Positions 18,601 through 25,967 are shown, counted from the first letter of the stretch. The stretch is 64,000 nucleotides of DNA from Glaciecola sp947496235 (GCF_050306235.1 NZ_JBLWFH010000010.1:1-64000); one strand, 5' to 3'. Notes: generated by a model from the letters alone, not told the origin. Numbers and translations: made by a program.

Positions 18601-19292
18601 AAGACAATGAGGACCCGGTTGCCAGTACATCACAATTACTCGCTATTGATTACAGCAAGATTCCGGCTACAAGCGATGTAAAAGCAGCCTGGGAAGAGGC
18701 ATTCAAACAACAATTCAGTGATGCATTGTTGCAGATAACGTCGGCACAGGATGATGCTGGTCTTCAGAACCTTTTAACTGAACTCAAATCTCATGAACAC
18801 TGGCGCGCATGGTCGGACGAACAGCGCCCATTGACTTTAATTGCGTGGATGGTTGAAAAACAAGCGACTACTGAACAGGTGAATCGATTTATTGCACAAT
18901 ACTCAGCAATGAATAAAAACTGTTACAGTTGCCAAGTGCTACAAGCAATTCAAGCACTGCCGTCTTGGACAAACAAACTCTTAGTAACCGACATTTTTAA
19001 AACCGCAGGTCAAGGAATTTACCACGCTGTACAAGCAGGAGAAGAGGCTACAGCCGAAAACATCCTCTCGGTGTTATACCGTTATGCCGACTTAGATATT
19101 TCCTGTGGCTCAAGGACAGCTGTTTCAGCATCGATTATCGCTACTGGCTCAATCGCCAATGCAAAAAAATGGATCGACAGCCAAGAACTATCTGCTCGTT
19201 GTAAAGGCGACGCCGAGTTCGCTAAGTTCAGGCACTATGAACCCTTGGCTAAATATATTCGAGAGTATTCCAGTAAGAGCGGTGCTCAATAG
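15663..19292 (+). CDS. Very large exported protein, third gene of the TIR-STAND block
   Basis: 1209 residues from ATG 15663, which overlaps the upstream stop by 8 nt and has AGGAGA nearby. An earlier in-frame start at 15585 would put 26 residues before a clear signal peptide (LFLKWSILSILLMISAQVWA). The mature protein opens with a cysteine motif found in several gammaproteobacterial exported proteins (CEFAFDGVCDEPGLC, GTDTADC). More cysteines occur at about residues 85-125 (CQAMGGCEC) and near the C-terminus (NCYSC). The rest is mostly helical, with TPR-like units around 760-860 (KEVAKRDPQRAIVLYEEVLNA). No enzyme motif is recognised. The overlap implies translational coupling with the TIR-STAND protein, so it is likely a periplasmic partner. 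Confidence 0.8.
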   Translation: MTRTLFLKWSILSILLMISAQVWADNSCEFAFDGVCDEPGLCTQGTDTADCSVNSDIYQLAQRLQYEVDLSSLNDPYEVFSDLNNSEYSLLICGNYIPSLVEGVSPVSQTTMFQRCQAMGGCECDIQQNSYQALAMKRNADASIETLTWFEYGAVYDISQATNIAVIGHLRSHDGSAGNWLNAQALREGIKLLLMHQYKMGIVHDELISRPASPFSRQQTTPHVWVENYLVDAKSNQAKRITGQPIQLVIDLALHDNNQLVITTHSAYLTQPATLTLSLDEISVSQWQQVRNYIATTAGQAGLMKHNLSSNTVNSAIEEWQPSGLLSVYNRIDALSQGIGQFSPAHLQEAGRAWTWLSILTSRVSPILAQQHAATAIANVLLAADAKTLNTDQAALISVAKASAYSDLFTLNLLPNTTSYPEINILRTFSTIDYQAPDQSEKVENYALFLHALQLMEFTPHRDQAIQSMYNTRFAADGLLLDSVLTISSYKKTSITMQLNRGNSGSVTAAAFLLLLDNAQLDGDLSDIRQYIDAGSGYSYAAQMMNLMQQQAYDVPILSADNRQQYRQYLILKEIIHRLISASNEKLSMWRAWGMREELVRRLNEGLTSLLEAPSLMPEYAHALIMFNRYASRMTGWHSSYEDKIQRVAIDWSAAYPGVRMLNYIDDPFDEIAAKWAVSKLEANRVTAHIERSELLFGSPLKTPEYSIPEDYLLNFTLTPKWWQPEFTTTPIPQRYTQNWNTGHELAKEVAKRDPQRAIVLYEEVLNAHQYRLEMPSIELEELYVKTGQRDKAIEVVKKFIASNPQGFLDVSSAQQRLAEHYIHSGRVDEAFDISYKASNAGSARAYQTLIFSAVLAREFDVAQRTIVKMQSHYSSASPYLNQFRTLGQALTENDNYEDQWQQFINFINQQDPSDVSVSVWLLPFLVEYGIAPRFFHQDSKVVRELLARTIIKDWLPLGQIVPPQYEWLEDLKNIQALKQDNEDPVASTSQLLAIDYSKIPATSDVKAAWEEAFKQQFSDALLQITSAQDDAGLQNLLTELKSHEHWRAWSDEQRPLTLIAWMVEKQATTEQVNRFIAQYSAMNKNCYSCQVLQAIQALPSWTNKLLVTDIFKTAGQGIYHAVQAGEEATAENILSVLYRYADLDISCGSRTAVSASIIATGSIANAKKWIDSQELSARCKGDAEFAKFRHYEPLAKYIREYSSKSGAQ

Positions 19293-19367
19293 ATAGGCGG
19301 ATCTTGTTAGCTGATGCACTATTCAAATTTCGGGTTACAACTTTATAAAAACCTAAGGAATTTTAAA

Positions 19368-19467
19368 CGGTAGTAAAGTTCCGATTGATTGAAGTTTTTA
19401 GTTGCCAATCGGTAGTTTGTTACCTTTTATTTGCTCGATTTTATATTTAACCGGTAGATTTCTACCG
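19368..19467. promoter_or_regulatory. Three 16-bp operators at 42-bp intervals upstream of hipA-hipB
   Basis: Three inverted repeats: 19368-19383 (CGGTAGTAAAGTTCCG), 19410-19425 (CGGTAGTTTGTTACCT) and 19452-19467 (CGGTAGATTTCTACCG, perfect 6-bp arms). The start-to-start spacing is exactly 42 bp in both steps, four helical turns. The site nearest the gene is the most perfect. TACTAT at about 19477-19482 could be the -10 element. These are likely sites for the XRE protein encoded at the end of the operon. Confidence 0.8.
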
Positions 19468-19517
19468 AAAATCTGTTACTATCACTTCGAAAACGGAAAT
19501 GAACTACTGGAGTGGTG

Positions 19518-20855
19518 ATGCAAACAGTGACATTGCAATTATTTAATCAAGGTAAATGGTGGGACGCTGCCACATTGAGTTTTTCTGATGAAAAACTGAG
19601 TGCTAGTTGTTCACTGTGTTATGAACCTGATTACATTGCAGAAGTAGCTACCTATGATATTAAAGATTGCTGGGCATGCTCAGTTAATGCACCTATCAGT
19701 ATTGTTCCAAAAGACTACAGCAATTGGCCTGCTTTATTAGATGATATTCTGCCAGTGGGAAAATCTCGCGAATGGTGGCTGAAGTACCTTAATGTCAGTC
19801 GAACTAACGAATTTCAGCAAAACTACGCGCTGCTGACGAATGCTTGTATGTCACCAGTGGGTAACTTACGAATAAAAGAATCAGTACCAATTCAGAGCAA
19901 TATCGATCCTCATCGTTTTCCTATTAAAGACGTTGTTTCATTGCAATATGGCTTTTTAGAGTATGCTAATGAACAAGGTGCTGCGGTTGGAGGTGCAACA
20001 GGAGCAGTAGGTGTTGCGCCAAAGCTTTTGTTGATGCTTGAAGATAACCATGTTTTCATTGATGGTGACTTTGCGGGCAAACCATTGACAGCAACTCCAT
20101 ATTTAACAAAGTTCGCACGAAATAGGCGCACTGCTAGAGACAACAATATCTTAAAAGGCGAAGGCATTTTTTATCAGGCGCTGACAGAGGTTCTTGAGGG
20201 CACAAACGTTAAAACAATTGACGTAGATAAACTGAAAATATTAGAAGATGAACAAAGCGCTCAAGTCAGTTTATGGTTGCCGCGCTTTGATATTGGATTT
20301 GAGAATAACCTAGCCACAAGACTTGGTTTGGAGAGCATCTATTCAATTATTGATGCGGAGCCTGGTAGCTATCAAGATCATTTTTATGTCATGGAAACGG
20401 TTTGGCGAAGAATAGACTCAGCAACTCAAATGAGCAAAGGTGAATTTGCAAAACAATATGTTGTTAGAGATTTTTTAAATATTGTCTTTGGTAATTCAGA
20501 TAACCACGGTCGCAATATTTCATTTGTAAAATTGGAAGGTGATATCTGTTTTGCGCCCATTTATGACTTTGCACCTATGAAAGCGGATGAAGAAGGCATA
20601 ACCCGTTTATTTAAATGGGGACGAAGTTGTGAAGCTGGAGGAGTGATTAACTTTTCAAAAGTCGCCGAGCAACTTACTGACTTTTGTGAGCCAAAAGAAT
20701 TGCTCTTATTTTTAAACCAACTGGCAGAAAAATTAATCGACTTGCCGGACATACTTGAAAGATTCAATTGCCCAGATGAGATATTAAATTTTCCCTCAAT
20801 TGGTTTTGGCAATATAAAAAATAAATTAAAAGAGATGGGAGTTTATGATGGCTAG
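19518..20855 (+). CDS. hipA: HipA-family kinase (toxin-first locus)
   Basis: 445 residues from ATG 19518, which has CTGGAG 5 nt upstream. In-frame GTGs at 19512 and 19515 are less likely. The HipA kinase core is clear: PKLLLML in the nucleotide-binding part, LWLPRFD, GNSDNHGRN with the likely catalytic Asp at 328, and PIYDFAPM with the metal-binding Asp at 350. The N-terminal half is divergent and lacks the SxAGxQ loop of classical HipA. Instead it has GGATGAVGVAPK, as in the YjjJ-like branch. The antitoxin gene follows and overlaps, the reverse of the classical order. The target is unknown. This is a different subfamily from the hipA at 6845-8200, so it is not a recent duplicate. Confidence 0.88.
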   Translation: MQTVTLQLFNQGKWWDAATLSFSDEKLSASCSLCYEPDYIAEVATYDIKDCWACSVNAPISIVPKDYSNWPALLDDILPVGKSREWWLKYLNVSRTNEFQQNYALLTNACMSPVGNLRIKESVPIQSNIDPHRFPIKDVVSLQYGFLEYANEQGAAVGGATGAVGVAPKLLLMLEDNHVFIDGDFAGKPLTATPYLTKFARNRRTARDNNILKGEGIFYQALTEVLEGTNVKTIDVDKLKILEDEQSAQVSLWLPRFDIGFENNLATRLGLESIYSIIDAEPGSYQDHFYVMETVWRRIDSATQMSKGEFAKQYVVRDFLNIVFGNSDNHGRNISFVKLEGDICFAPIYDFAPMKADEEGITRLFKWGRSCEAGGVINFSKVAEQLTDFCEPKELLLFLNQLAEKLIDLPDILERFNCPDEILNFPSIGFGNIKNKLKEMGVYDG

Positions 20856-21117
20856 CTTGTCAGGTGAACAGCGAAAAGAAATTCTTGCGAAGCTAGAAAC
20901 CGATCTTGCCAATAACATAATTACCATGGGTGAACTAGTTAAACAGGTTCGTACGCAATTGTATGGCATGACACAAACCCAATACGCTAAGTTTATACGA
21001 GTATCTGACAAAACTCTCAGGGATATTGAGAAAGGTAAAACAGATCCTCGAGTCTCCGTATTAAATAAGATTTTAGCACCAGGAGGCTTTCAATTATCTG
21101 CTCGCAGGGTTAAATGA
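20848..21117 (+). CDS. hipB: XRE-family antitoxin/repressor of the hipA-hipB operon
   Basis: 89 residues. A helix-turn-helix occupies about 38-80 (VRTQLYGMTQTQYAKFIRVSDKTLRDIEKG), followed by SVLNKILAPGGFQLSARR, a tail seen in DNA-binding antitoxins of toxin-first loci. GGGAG lies 6 nt before ATG 20848. An ATG at 20845 is also possible. The start overlaps the hipA stop, so production is coupled to the kinase. It should repress transcription through the three 42-bp-spaced palindromes upstream of hipA and neutralise the kinase. Confidence 0.85.
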   Translation: MASLSGEQRKEILAKLETDLANNIITMGELVKQVRTQLYGMTQTQYAKFIRVSDKTLRDIEKGKTDPRVSVLNKILAPGGFQLSARRVK

Positions 21118-21168
21118 ATTAACCCTACTCAATATTCTGGATCTGCTTGTTGAACTGGGGACGCGCTA

Positions 21169-22272
21169 CTAAAAAAAACTAATATTGTTACTATCTTTTG
21201 TCATTAACGTCATCAATCGCGGGTGCACAAATAGTTTTTCCTTTCCTGAATCGATTTCTTGTAGCACACCAATATCCGCTAGCTGCTTTAAATAGCTTGA
21301 AGCGGTTTGGCGTTTAGCGATATTACGCTCAACTAGATTACTAATACGGCAATAGGGTTGTTCAAATATAAGCTGAACAAGTTCATAACTATATATTTTA
21401 GGTAGCTTGGTTTTTACGTAATCGGTTGTACTTTCCATTAGCGCTCTAATCGCTGAGATTTTTTTACAAGTCCAAATTGCGGTTTGCTCGACACCTTTAA
21501 GCATAAACACTAGCCATTCTTCCCACTTCTGCTCTTTGGTTACTTGGTTTAATAAGCGATAATAGTCTTGTTTGTTATTAACGATGAAGCGACTTAAGTA
21601 CAAGATAGGTAGCGTTAAAAGACCGCACTCAATAAGATACAGAACGTTTAAAATACGACCTGTTCGACCATTTCCGTCATAAAATGGGTGGATGGCTTCA
21701 AATTGATAATGGCTAATTGCCATCTTTATCAACGGGTCTAAATCATCGATATTATGAAGAAATTGTTCCCAGTTATTTAACAAGTCGCGGATAACTTTTT
21801 CTCCAGTGGGTGGAGTATAGATAATTTCCCCAGTCTTTTGGTTGCCTATAAATGTTCCCGGTACCTTCCGAATGTCCATTTCAGTGTGCTTTAACGTGCT
21901 GCATATCTCTATTGCCGTTGCTGTACAAAGCGGTTTTCTCTCAAGCTGTATATAGCCTTGATGTAACGCCGTCCTGTAACGCAGAGCTTCTTTTGTTGCA
22001 TGATCGGCGCCTTTATCTTCTAGCGCATACTGAAATAGCTTATCGGTAGTGGTGACAATATTTTCGATTTCAGAACTATCTTTAGCTTCCAGTAATGGAA
22101 GTAGATTAATTAGCATACTTTGGTTAGGTATGAGCTCCCCAGCCTTTTTTAACTCTGCTAAAGCGGCGCGTGCAGATATACAAGCTTTCAATACAGCTTT
22201 GGTCTCTATGATATCTAGGTTTGGTGGCAGTATGGGTAATTTGTTGTATGGCTGCTCAGCTTGCCAGGTCAT
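21169..22272 (-). CDS. Fic-domain protein, likely AMPylase, with N-terminal inhibitory motif and winged helix
   Basis: 367 residues. The Fic motif is complete at 195-206 (HPFYDGNGRTGR), with the catalytic His and the phosphate-binding loop. An inhibitory helix motif of the [S/T]xxxE[G/N] type is at 66-71 (SSEIEN, Glu70), which makes this a class II, self-inhibited Fic enzyme. The flap region (GEIIYTPPTGEKV) is also present. The C-terminal 70 residues look like a winged helix (ISNLVERNIAKRQTASSYLKQL), as in many Fic proteins. By family it transfers AMP, or another nucleotide, to protein hydroxyls; the target is unknown. Six copies of an 8-bp box sit just upstream and may be bound by its own winged helix. 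No separate antitoxin gene is present, as expected for class II. Confidence 0.9.
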   Translation of the reverse strand: MTWQAEQPYNKLPILPPNLDIIETKAVLKACISARAALAELKKAGELIPNQSMLINLLPLLEAKDSSEIENIVTTTDKLFQYALEDKGADHATKEALRYRTALHQGYIQLERKPLCTATAIEICSTLKHTEMDIRKVPGTFIGNQKTGEIIYTPPTGEKVIRDLLNNWEQFLHNIDDLDPLIKMAISHYQFEAIHPFYDGNGRTGRILNVLYLIECGLLTLPILYLSRFIVNNKQDYYRLLNQVTKEQKWEEWLVFMLKGVEQTAIWTCKKISAIRALMESTTDYVKTKLPKIYSYELVQLIFEQPYCRISNLVERNIAKRQTASSYLKQLADIGVLQEIDSGKEKLFVHPRLMTLMTKDSNNISFF

Positions 22273-22291
22273 GTTTAAATTTCCAGTTTAA

Positions 22292-22399
22292 ATCGACATT
22301 AATGAACTATTGGGTCAGTTTATGTCGATTAGATCGACATATCAATTTTATATGTCGATATTTTTCGATTTTATCGACATAAGATTTTTGTATGTCGAT
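22292..22399. promoter_or_regulatory. Six alternating ATGTCGAT boxes upstream of fic
   Basis: The octamer ATGTCGAT occurs six times in 108 bp with strictly alternating orientation: reverse at 22292, forward 22322, reverse 22333, forward 22352, reverse 22373 and forward 22392 (each 8 bp). Two pairs form larger palindromes: 22321-22341 with 9-bp arms and a 3-bp spacer, and 22352-22380 with 9-bp arms and an 11-bp spacer. The array directly precedes the fic start codon and fills the gap towards yicC, so it is very probably an operator cluster. Confidence 0.85.
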
Positions 22400-22495
22400 T
22401 GAATAGATATACCGATTTGGAAGGAAAAACCAAGAAAGCCCTGTTTTTAAGAGAAAATAATAGAGTTTTAAAGACATTCTTGAACGAATAAAAAA

Positions 22496-23359
22496 TTATT
22501 CAATATTCTGAATTTGCTCACGCATCTGCTCAATCAAGACCTTCAACTCAACCGCCGATTGAGTGATGTCTGCATTGATTGATTTAGAGCCTAGGGTGTT
22601 GGCTTCGCGGTTGAACTCTTGCATCATAAAGTCTAGTCGTCGGCCTATGGCGCCGCCTTTCTTTAAGATCTTTTGAGTTTCGTTAACGTGGGATTGCAGT
22701 CTGTCGAGCTCTTCGGCAACATCTGATTTTTGCGCCAGTAGCACCATTTCCTGTTCTACACGGCCATCTTCAAGCTCAATTTTGGCTTCTTTGAATTTGT
22801 TGATTAAACGCTCTTTTTGCCAAGCGAGTACTTCTGGCATTTGCGCTTTAACTTTATCCACTTCTACCAAAATGCCATCCATGCGCTGTTGGATAAGGTT
22901 TGCCATATTTTGCCCTTCGCTGGCGCGGGCTTTGATGAAGTCTTCAAGGGCTCGATCAAAACTGCCTAGCATGGCGGTTTGAATCTCATCCATATCGGTT
23001 TCTTCAGCTGAAGTAACACCAGGCCAGCGTAGAATATCCACAGGATTAACTGCACCATCTGCACCGTTGGCTTTTACCCAGCGGGCGGCTTCAATAATTT
23101 GCGTAGCTAGGGCTTCATTTACAGTAACACCACTAGCGCTAGCTTCGTTAAACGAGAAACGTAAAGTACATTCCACTTTACCGCGCTGAAGTTTTTGGCG
23201 AAAACGTTCACGCAAAGTAGGTTCAAGACCACGAAACTGTTCAGGCAGGCGAAACAGGGTTTCCAAATAGCGCTGATTTACTGACCTGATTTCCCAAACA
23301 ACAGTCCCCCACTCTTTGGTTAACTCATTGCGGGCAAACCCAGTCATGCTACAAATCAT
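22496..23359 (-). CDS. yicC: YicC family endoribonuclease
   Basis: 287 residues, the normal length. The conserved start MICSMTGFAR and the C-terminal region (GRRLDFMMQEFNREANTLGSKS, with the catalytic-type acidic and basic residues of the DUF1732 domain) are intact. YicC proteins are endoribonucleases linked to small-RNA turnover in E. coli. The gene is divergent from rph-pyrE, which is the usual gammaproteobacterial context. On its 3' side the fic locus begins, so this gene marks the right edge of the accessory region. Confidence 0.95.
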   Translation of the reverse strand: MICSMTGFARNELTKEWGTVVWEIRSVNQRYLETLFRLPEQFRGLEPTLRERFRQKLQRGKVECTLRFSFNEASASGVTVNEALATQIIEAARWVKANGADGAVNPVDILRWPGVTSAEETDMDEIQTAMLGSFDRALEDFIKARASEGQNMANLIQQRMDGILVEVDKVKAQMPEVLAWQKERLINKFKEAKIELEDGRVEQEMVLLAQKSDVAEELDRLQSHVNETQKILKKGGAIGRRLDFMMQEFNREANTLGSKSINADITQSAVELKVLIEQMREQIQNIE

Positions 23360-23491
23360 ATTCAGTCCTATTGGCGTTAATCGTTGATCTACAAGTAAAC
23401 TTCAAGTGTTCTTGAAGGGCTCTTGAACATAAAAGCCTAGTGTAACCTAAGTTTATTGGTTTTGCTCATTTTAAACTAGCGCCCGATTCGC

Positions 23492-23497
23492 TATAAT
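23492..23497 (+). promoter_or_regulatory. Putative -10 element of the rph-pyrE-tusA operon
   Basis: A consensus TATAAT lies 45 bp upstream of the rph start. The best -35 candidate, 17 bp further upstream, is only TTTTAA. The position in the divergent yicC/rph gap makes this the likely operon promoter. Confidence 0.5.
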
Positions 23498-23541
23498 TTG
23501 CCAAAATCTCGCCCTCATTATTTTACCAAGGAGCTTATTAG

Positions 23542-24255
23542 ATGCGTCCAAGTAGCCGCACAGCGAGCCAAATTCGTCCCGTCACTATTTCACGAAACTA
23601 CACCATTCATGCCGAAGGATCTGTATTGATTGAGTTTGGCAATACTAAAGTGTTGTGCAACGCCACAGTCACCGAAGGTGTACCGCGTTTTATGAAAGGA
23701 CAAGGCAAGGGCTGGGTAACTGCTGAATACAGCATGTTGCCACGTTCAACCCACACCCGTTCAGATCGTGAAGCAGCCCGAGGTAAACAAGGAGGCAGAA
23801 CCTTAGAAATACAGCGTTTGATTGCGCGCTCGTTACGCGCCGCTGTTGATCTTAAGTTATTAGGTGAAAACACCATCACTATTGATTGCGATGTTATTCA
23901 AGCAGATGGTGGTACACGCACCGCATCGATCACAGGCGCATGTGTAGCGTTAGTTGATGCATTGACATATATGCGAAATAAGGGAATTATAAAAACGAAC
24001 CCGCTAAAGCATATGGTAGCCGCAATTTCGGTGGGCGTTTATCGCGGAACTCCTATAGCGGATTTAGAATATTTAGAAGATTCTGAGGCTGAAACCGACA
24101 TGAATGTAATCATGACGGAAACCGGTAAGCTAATAGAAGTACAAGGTACCGCGGAAGAAGAGCCATTTTCGTTTGATGAACTCAACGAGATGTTAGGGCT
24201 GGCGAAAAATGCCATTAGCGAATTAACCCAAATACAGCGTACAGCGTTAAGTTAA
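23542..24255 (+). CDS. rph: Ribonuclease PH
   Basis: 237 residues, full length, with the RNase PH hallmarks: MRPSSR start, GNTKVLCNATV, EYSMLPRSTHTRSDREAARGKQ, RTLEIQRLIARSLRA for phosphate and RNA binding, and DCDVIQADGGTRTASITGA with the catalytic Asp. It is a phosphate-dependent 3'-5' exonuclease that trims tRNA 3' ends and helps degrade structured RNA. AAGGAG precedes the ATG. It is followed 15 bp later by pyrE, as in E. coli. Confidence 0.97.
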   Translation: MRPSSRTASQIRPVTISRNYTIHAEGSVLIEFGNTKVLCNATVTEGVPRFMKGQGKGWVTAEYSMLPRSTHTRSDREAARGKQGGRTLEIQRLIARSLRAAVDLKLLGENTITIDCDVIQADGGTRTASITGACVALVDALTYMRNKGIIKTNPLKHMVAAISVGVYRGTPIADLEYLEDSEAETDMNVIMTETGKLIEVQGTAEEEPFSFDELNEMLGLAKNAISELTQIQRTALS

Positions 24256-24270
24256 TCAACAGAGATCTTC

Positions 24271-24912
24271 ATGCTTAATTACAAAAGAGAATTTATTGAA
24301 TTTGCTATCAAGCGAAAAGTACTTAGATTTGGTGAGTTTACCTTAAAATCTGGACGTAAAAGTCCGTATTTTTTCAATGCAGGATTATTTAATAGCGGCG
24401 GTGATCTAGCCAAATTAGGGCGTTTTTACGCCTCAACCATTCAAGCTGAAGGTATTGAATTCGATTTATTATTTGGTCCTGCCTATAAAGGCATTCCTAT
24501 TGCTTGTGCAACCTCAATTGCGTTGTCTAACACCTTTGGTGAAGACGTGCCTTACTGCTTTAATCGTAAAGAAGCAAAAAGCCATGGTGAAGGTGGCAAT
24601 CTTGTTGGCAGTGCACTGGAAGGCGATGTATTGCTGGTGGATGATGTTATTACTGCAGGTACTGCGATCCGTGAATCCATGGATATCATATCTCAACATG
24701 ATGCAAAGCTAGCCGGTGTTCTTATTGCGTTGGATCGCCAAGAAAAAGGCTTCGGTGATTTGTCTGCGGTGCAAGAAGTAGAACGCGATTTTACCACCAA
24801 GGTGTATTCCATTATTACGCTAAACGACTTAGTGGAGTACTTGGAAACCTATCAAGATGCATCAGAAGCCATTGCGTCGATTAAAAAATATCGAGAAGAA
24901 TACGGTATTTAA
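24271..24912 (+). CDS. pyrE: Orotate phosphoribosyltransferase
   Basis: 213 residues. It has the PRPP-binding motif VLLVDDVITAGTA and the orotate-enzyme features FTLKSGRKSPYFFNAGLF, GPAYKGIPIA and NRKEAKSHGEGG. It converts orotate and PRPP to OMP in de novo pyrimidine synthesis. In E. coli pyrE is controlled by attenuation over the rph-pyrE gap. Here the gap is only 15 bp and shows no hairpin, so that control is absent or differs. It ends in TAATG, overlapping the start of the next gene by one base. Confidence 0.97.
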   Translation: MLNYKREFIEFAIKRKVLRFGEFTLKSGRKSPYFFNAGLFNSGGDLAKLGRFYASTIQAEGIEFDLLFGPAYKGIPIACATSIALSNTFGEDVPYCFNRKEAKSHGEGGNLVGSALEGDVLLVDDVITAGTAIRESMDIISQHDAKLAGVLIALDRQEKGFGDLSAVQEVERDFTTKVYSIITLNDLVEYLETYQDASEAIASIKKYREEYGI

Positions 24913-25163
24913 TGTCCGCAACACATGATTTTGATACTGCTGATTTTCAATTAAATGCACTAGGCCTTAGATGCCCTGAGCCTGTAATGATGGTGCGTTT
25001 GCAAGTGCGAAAAATGCAAGACGGAGAAACCCTTTGTATCTTAGCGGATGATCCCGCTACATCCAGAGATATTCCGAGTTTTTGTCGCTTCATGGAACAT
25101 CAGTTGTTGGCCTATCAAACCGATGAAATGCCGTATCAATTTCTAATTAAAAAAGGTATGTGA
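24912..25163 (+). CDS. tusA: TusA/SirA-like sulfur carrier protein
   Basis: 83 residues of the TusA fold, with the active CPEP motif near the N-terminus (LGLRCPEPVMMVR). TusA relays persulfide sulfur from IscS to the tRNA 2-thiouridine machinery and to other acceptors. It differs from standard TusA in an extended N-terminus before the motif. It is translationally coupled to pyrE (TAATG) and is followed by a strong hairpin. Whether it is the housekeeping TusA or a second sulfur carrier cannot be told from this window. Confidence 0.85.
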   Translation: MSATHDFDTADFQLNALGLRCPEPVMMVRLQVRKMQDGETLCILADDPATSRDIPSFCRFMEHQLLAYQTDEMPYQFLIKKGM

Positions 25164-25165
25164 AT

Positions 25166-25200
25166 AACGGCACTCATTCACATGTGAACAGTGCCGTTTT
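25166..25200. terminator. Intrinsic terminator after tusA
   Basis: Nine-bp arms AACGGCACT and AGTGCCGTT enclose a second short palindrome (TTCACATGTGAA) and are followed by TTTT on the plus strand. It lies between convergent genes and may serve both. Confidence 0.8.
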
Positions 25201-25211
25201 GCTTTTAGCGT

Positions 25212-25967
25212 TTATTCTTCTGGCTTTTTAAACTTTAAAGTAAAACGGTCAGTATTACCTGTTACTGATCGAGCGCCTACTTCGTATTCCAACTCATCAT
25301 CTTCGCGGTAATGCAGGGTTGAAAAGTCGACCAATTCAAACCCCGCATCTTGAATTTCTTTGATGGCTTTTACTGGATCAAAGCGTCTGCCATTACTGGG
25401 TGTCAAAGGCTCCATGTGGCGTGCAGTGTGATCCACAACGCCATAAATTCCACCAGGCTTTAACGCCTCAAAGGCGGCTTTGTTCATGGCTGCACGGCCT
25501 GCTTCATTAAAATTATGGTAGTTTCTAAAGGTCAAGACCATATCTGCATCTTCTACGCCGATATCACCCATTTCGATAGTATAAAAACGGTCGCCCTCTT
25601 TGCGGTATACTTTGGCATCTTTGGCTACCACATTCATGCGCTCAAAACCGGCAAGGGTGGATAAATTATTTTCGATACCGCCAGTGCCGAGAGCGCCATA
25701 ATAATTCCCTTTTTCGGCTAATACTGGTACCAACAATTTAGTGTACCAGCCACCGCCCGGGATAAATTCGACGACCGTCATATCATCCTCTAACCCAAAA
25801 AATGCAAGGGTTTCCACTGGTTTACGGTTTGCATCACGGTCAATTTCTGCCTGACTTCTTACGTCAGATGCCATGGCTAATTTTAGTTTTTCTTCCACGT
25901 TCGCCAAAGTTTGCCCTGACAGCAAAAGGACTGCCGATATAACGCCAAGACTTATTATTTTTTGCAT
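25212..25967 (-). CDS. Exported methyltransferase-like protein
   Basis: About 251 residues from the ATG at 25967, which has GGAGA 6 nt upstream and begins a signal peptide (QKIISLGVISAVLLLSGQTLA). An in-frame ATG at 25985 adds 6 residues. The body is a predicted SAM-type Rossmann methyltransferase of the COG4798 kind (VVEFIPGGGWYTKLL, LTFRNYHNF, PGGIYGVVDH). A methyltransferase fold carrying a signal peptide is characteristic of this family. Its substrate is unknown, and SAM is not normally available in the periplasm, so a non-methyltransferase role is possible. It is convergent with tusA. Confidence 0.8.
   Translation of the reverse strand: MQKIISLGVISAVLLLSGQTLANVEEKLKLAMASDVRSQAEIDRDANRKPVETLAFFGLEDDMTVVEFIPGGGWYTKLLVPVLAEKGNYYGALGTGGIENNLSTLAGFERMNVVAKDAKVYRKEGDRFYTIEMGDIGVEDADMVLTFRNYHNFNEAGRAAMNKAAFEALKPGGIYGVVDHTARHMEPLTPSNGRRFDPVKAIKEIQDAGFELVDFSTLHYREDDELEYEVGARSVTGNTDRFTLKFKKPEE

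Noticed and set aside
22292..22399. Short repeats that might be a CRISPR-like or IS-end array
   Set aside because: The repeat unit is only 8 bp, alternates in orientation and lies at a promoter. This fits operators and not CRISPR or transposon ends.
24240..24275. pyrE attenuator in the rph-pyrE gap, as in E. coli
   Set aside because: The gap is only 15 bp and contains no hairpin or T-run.
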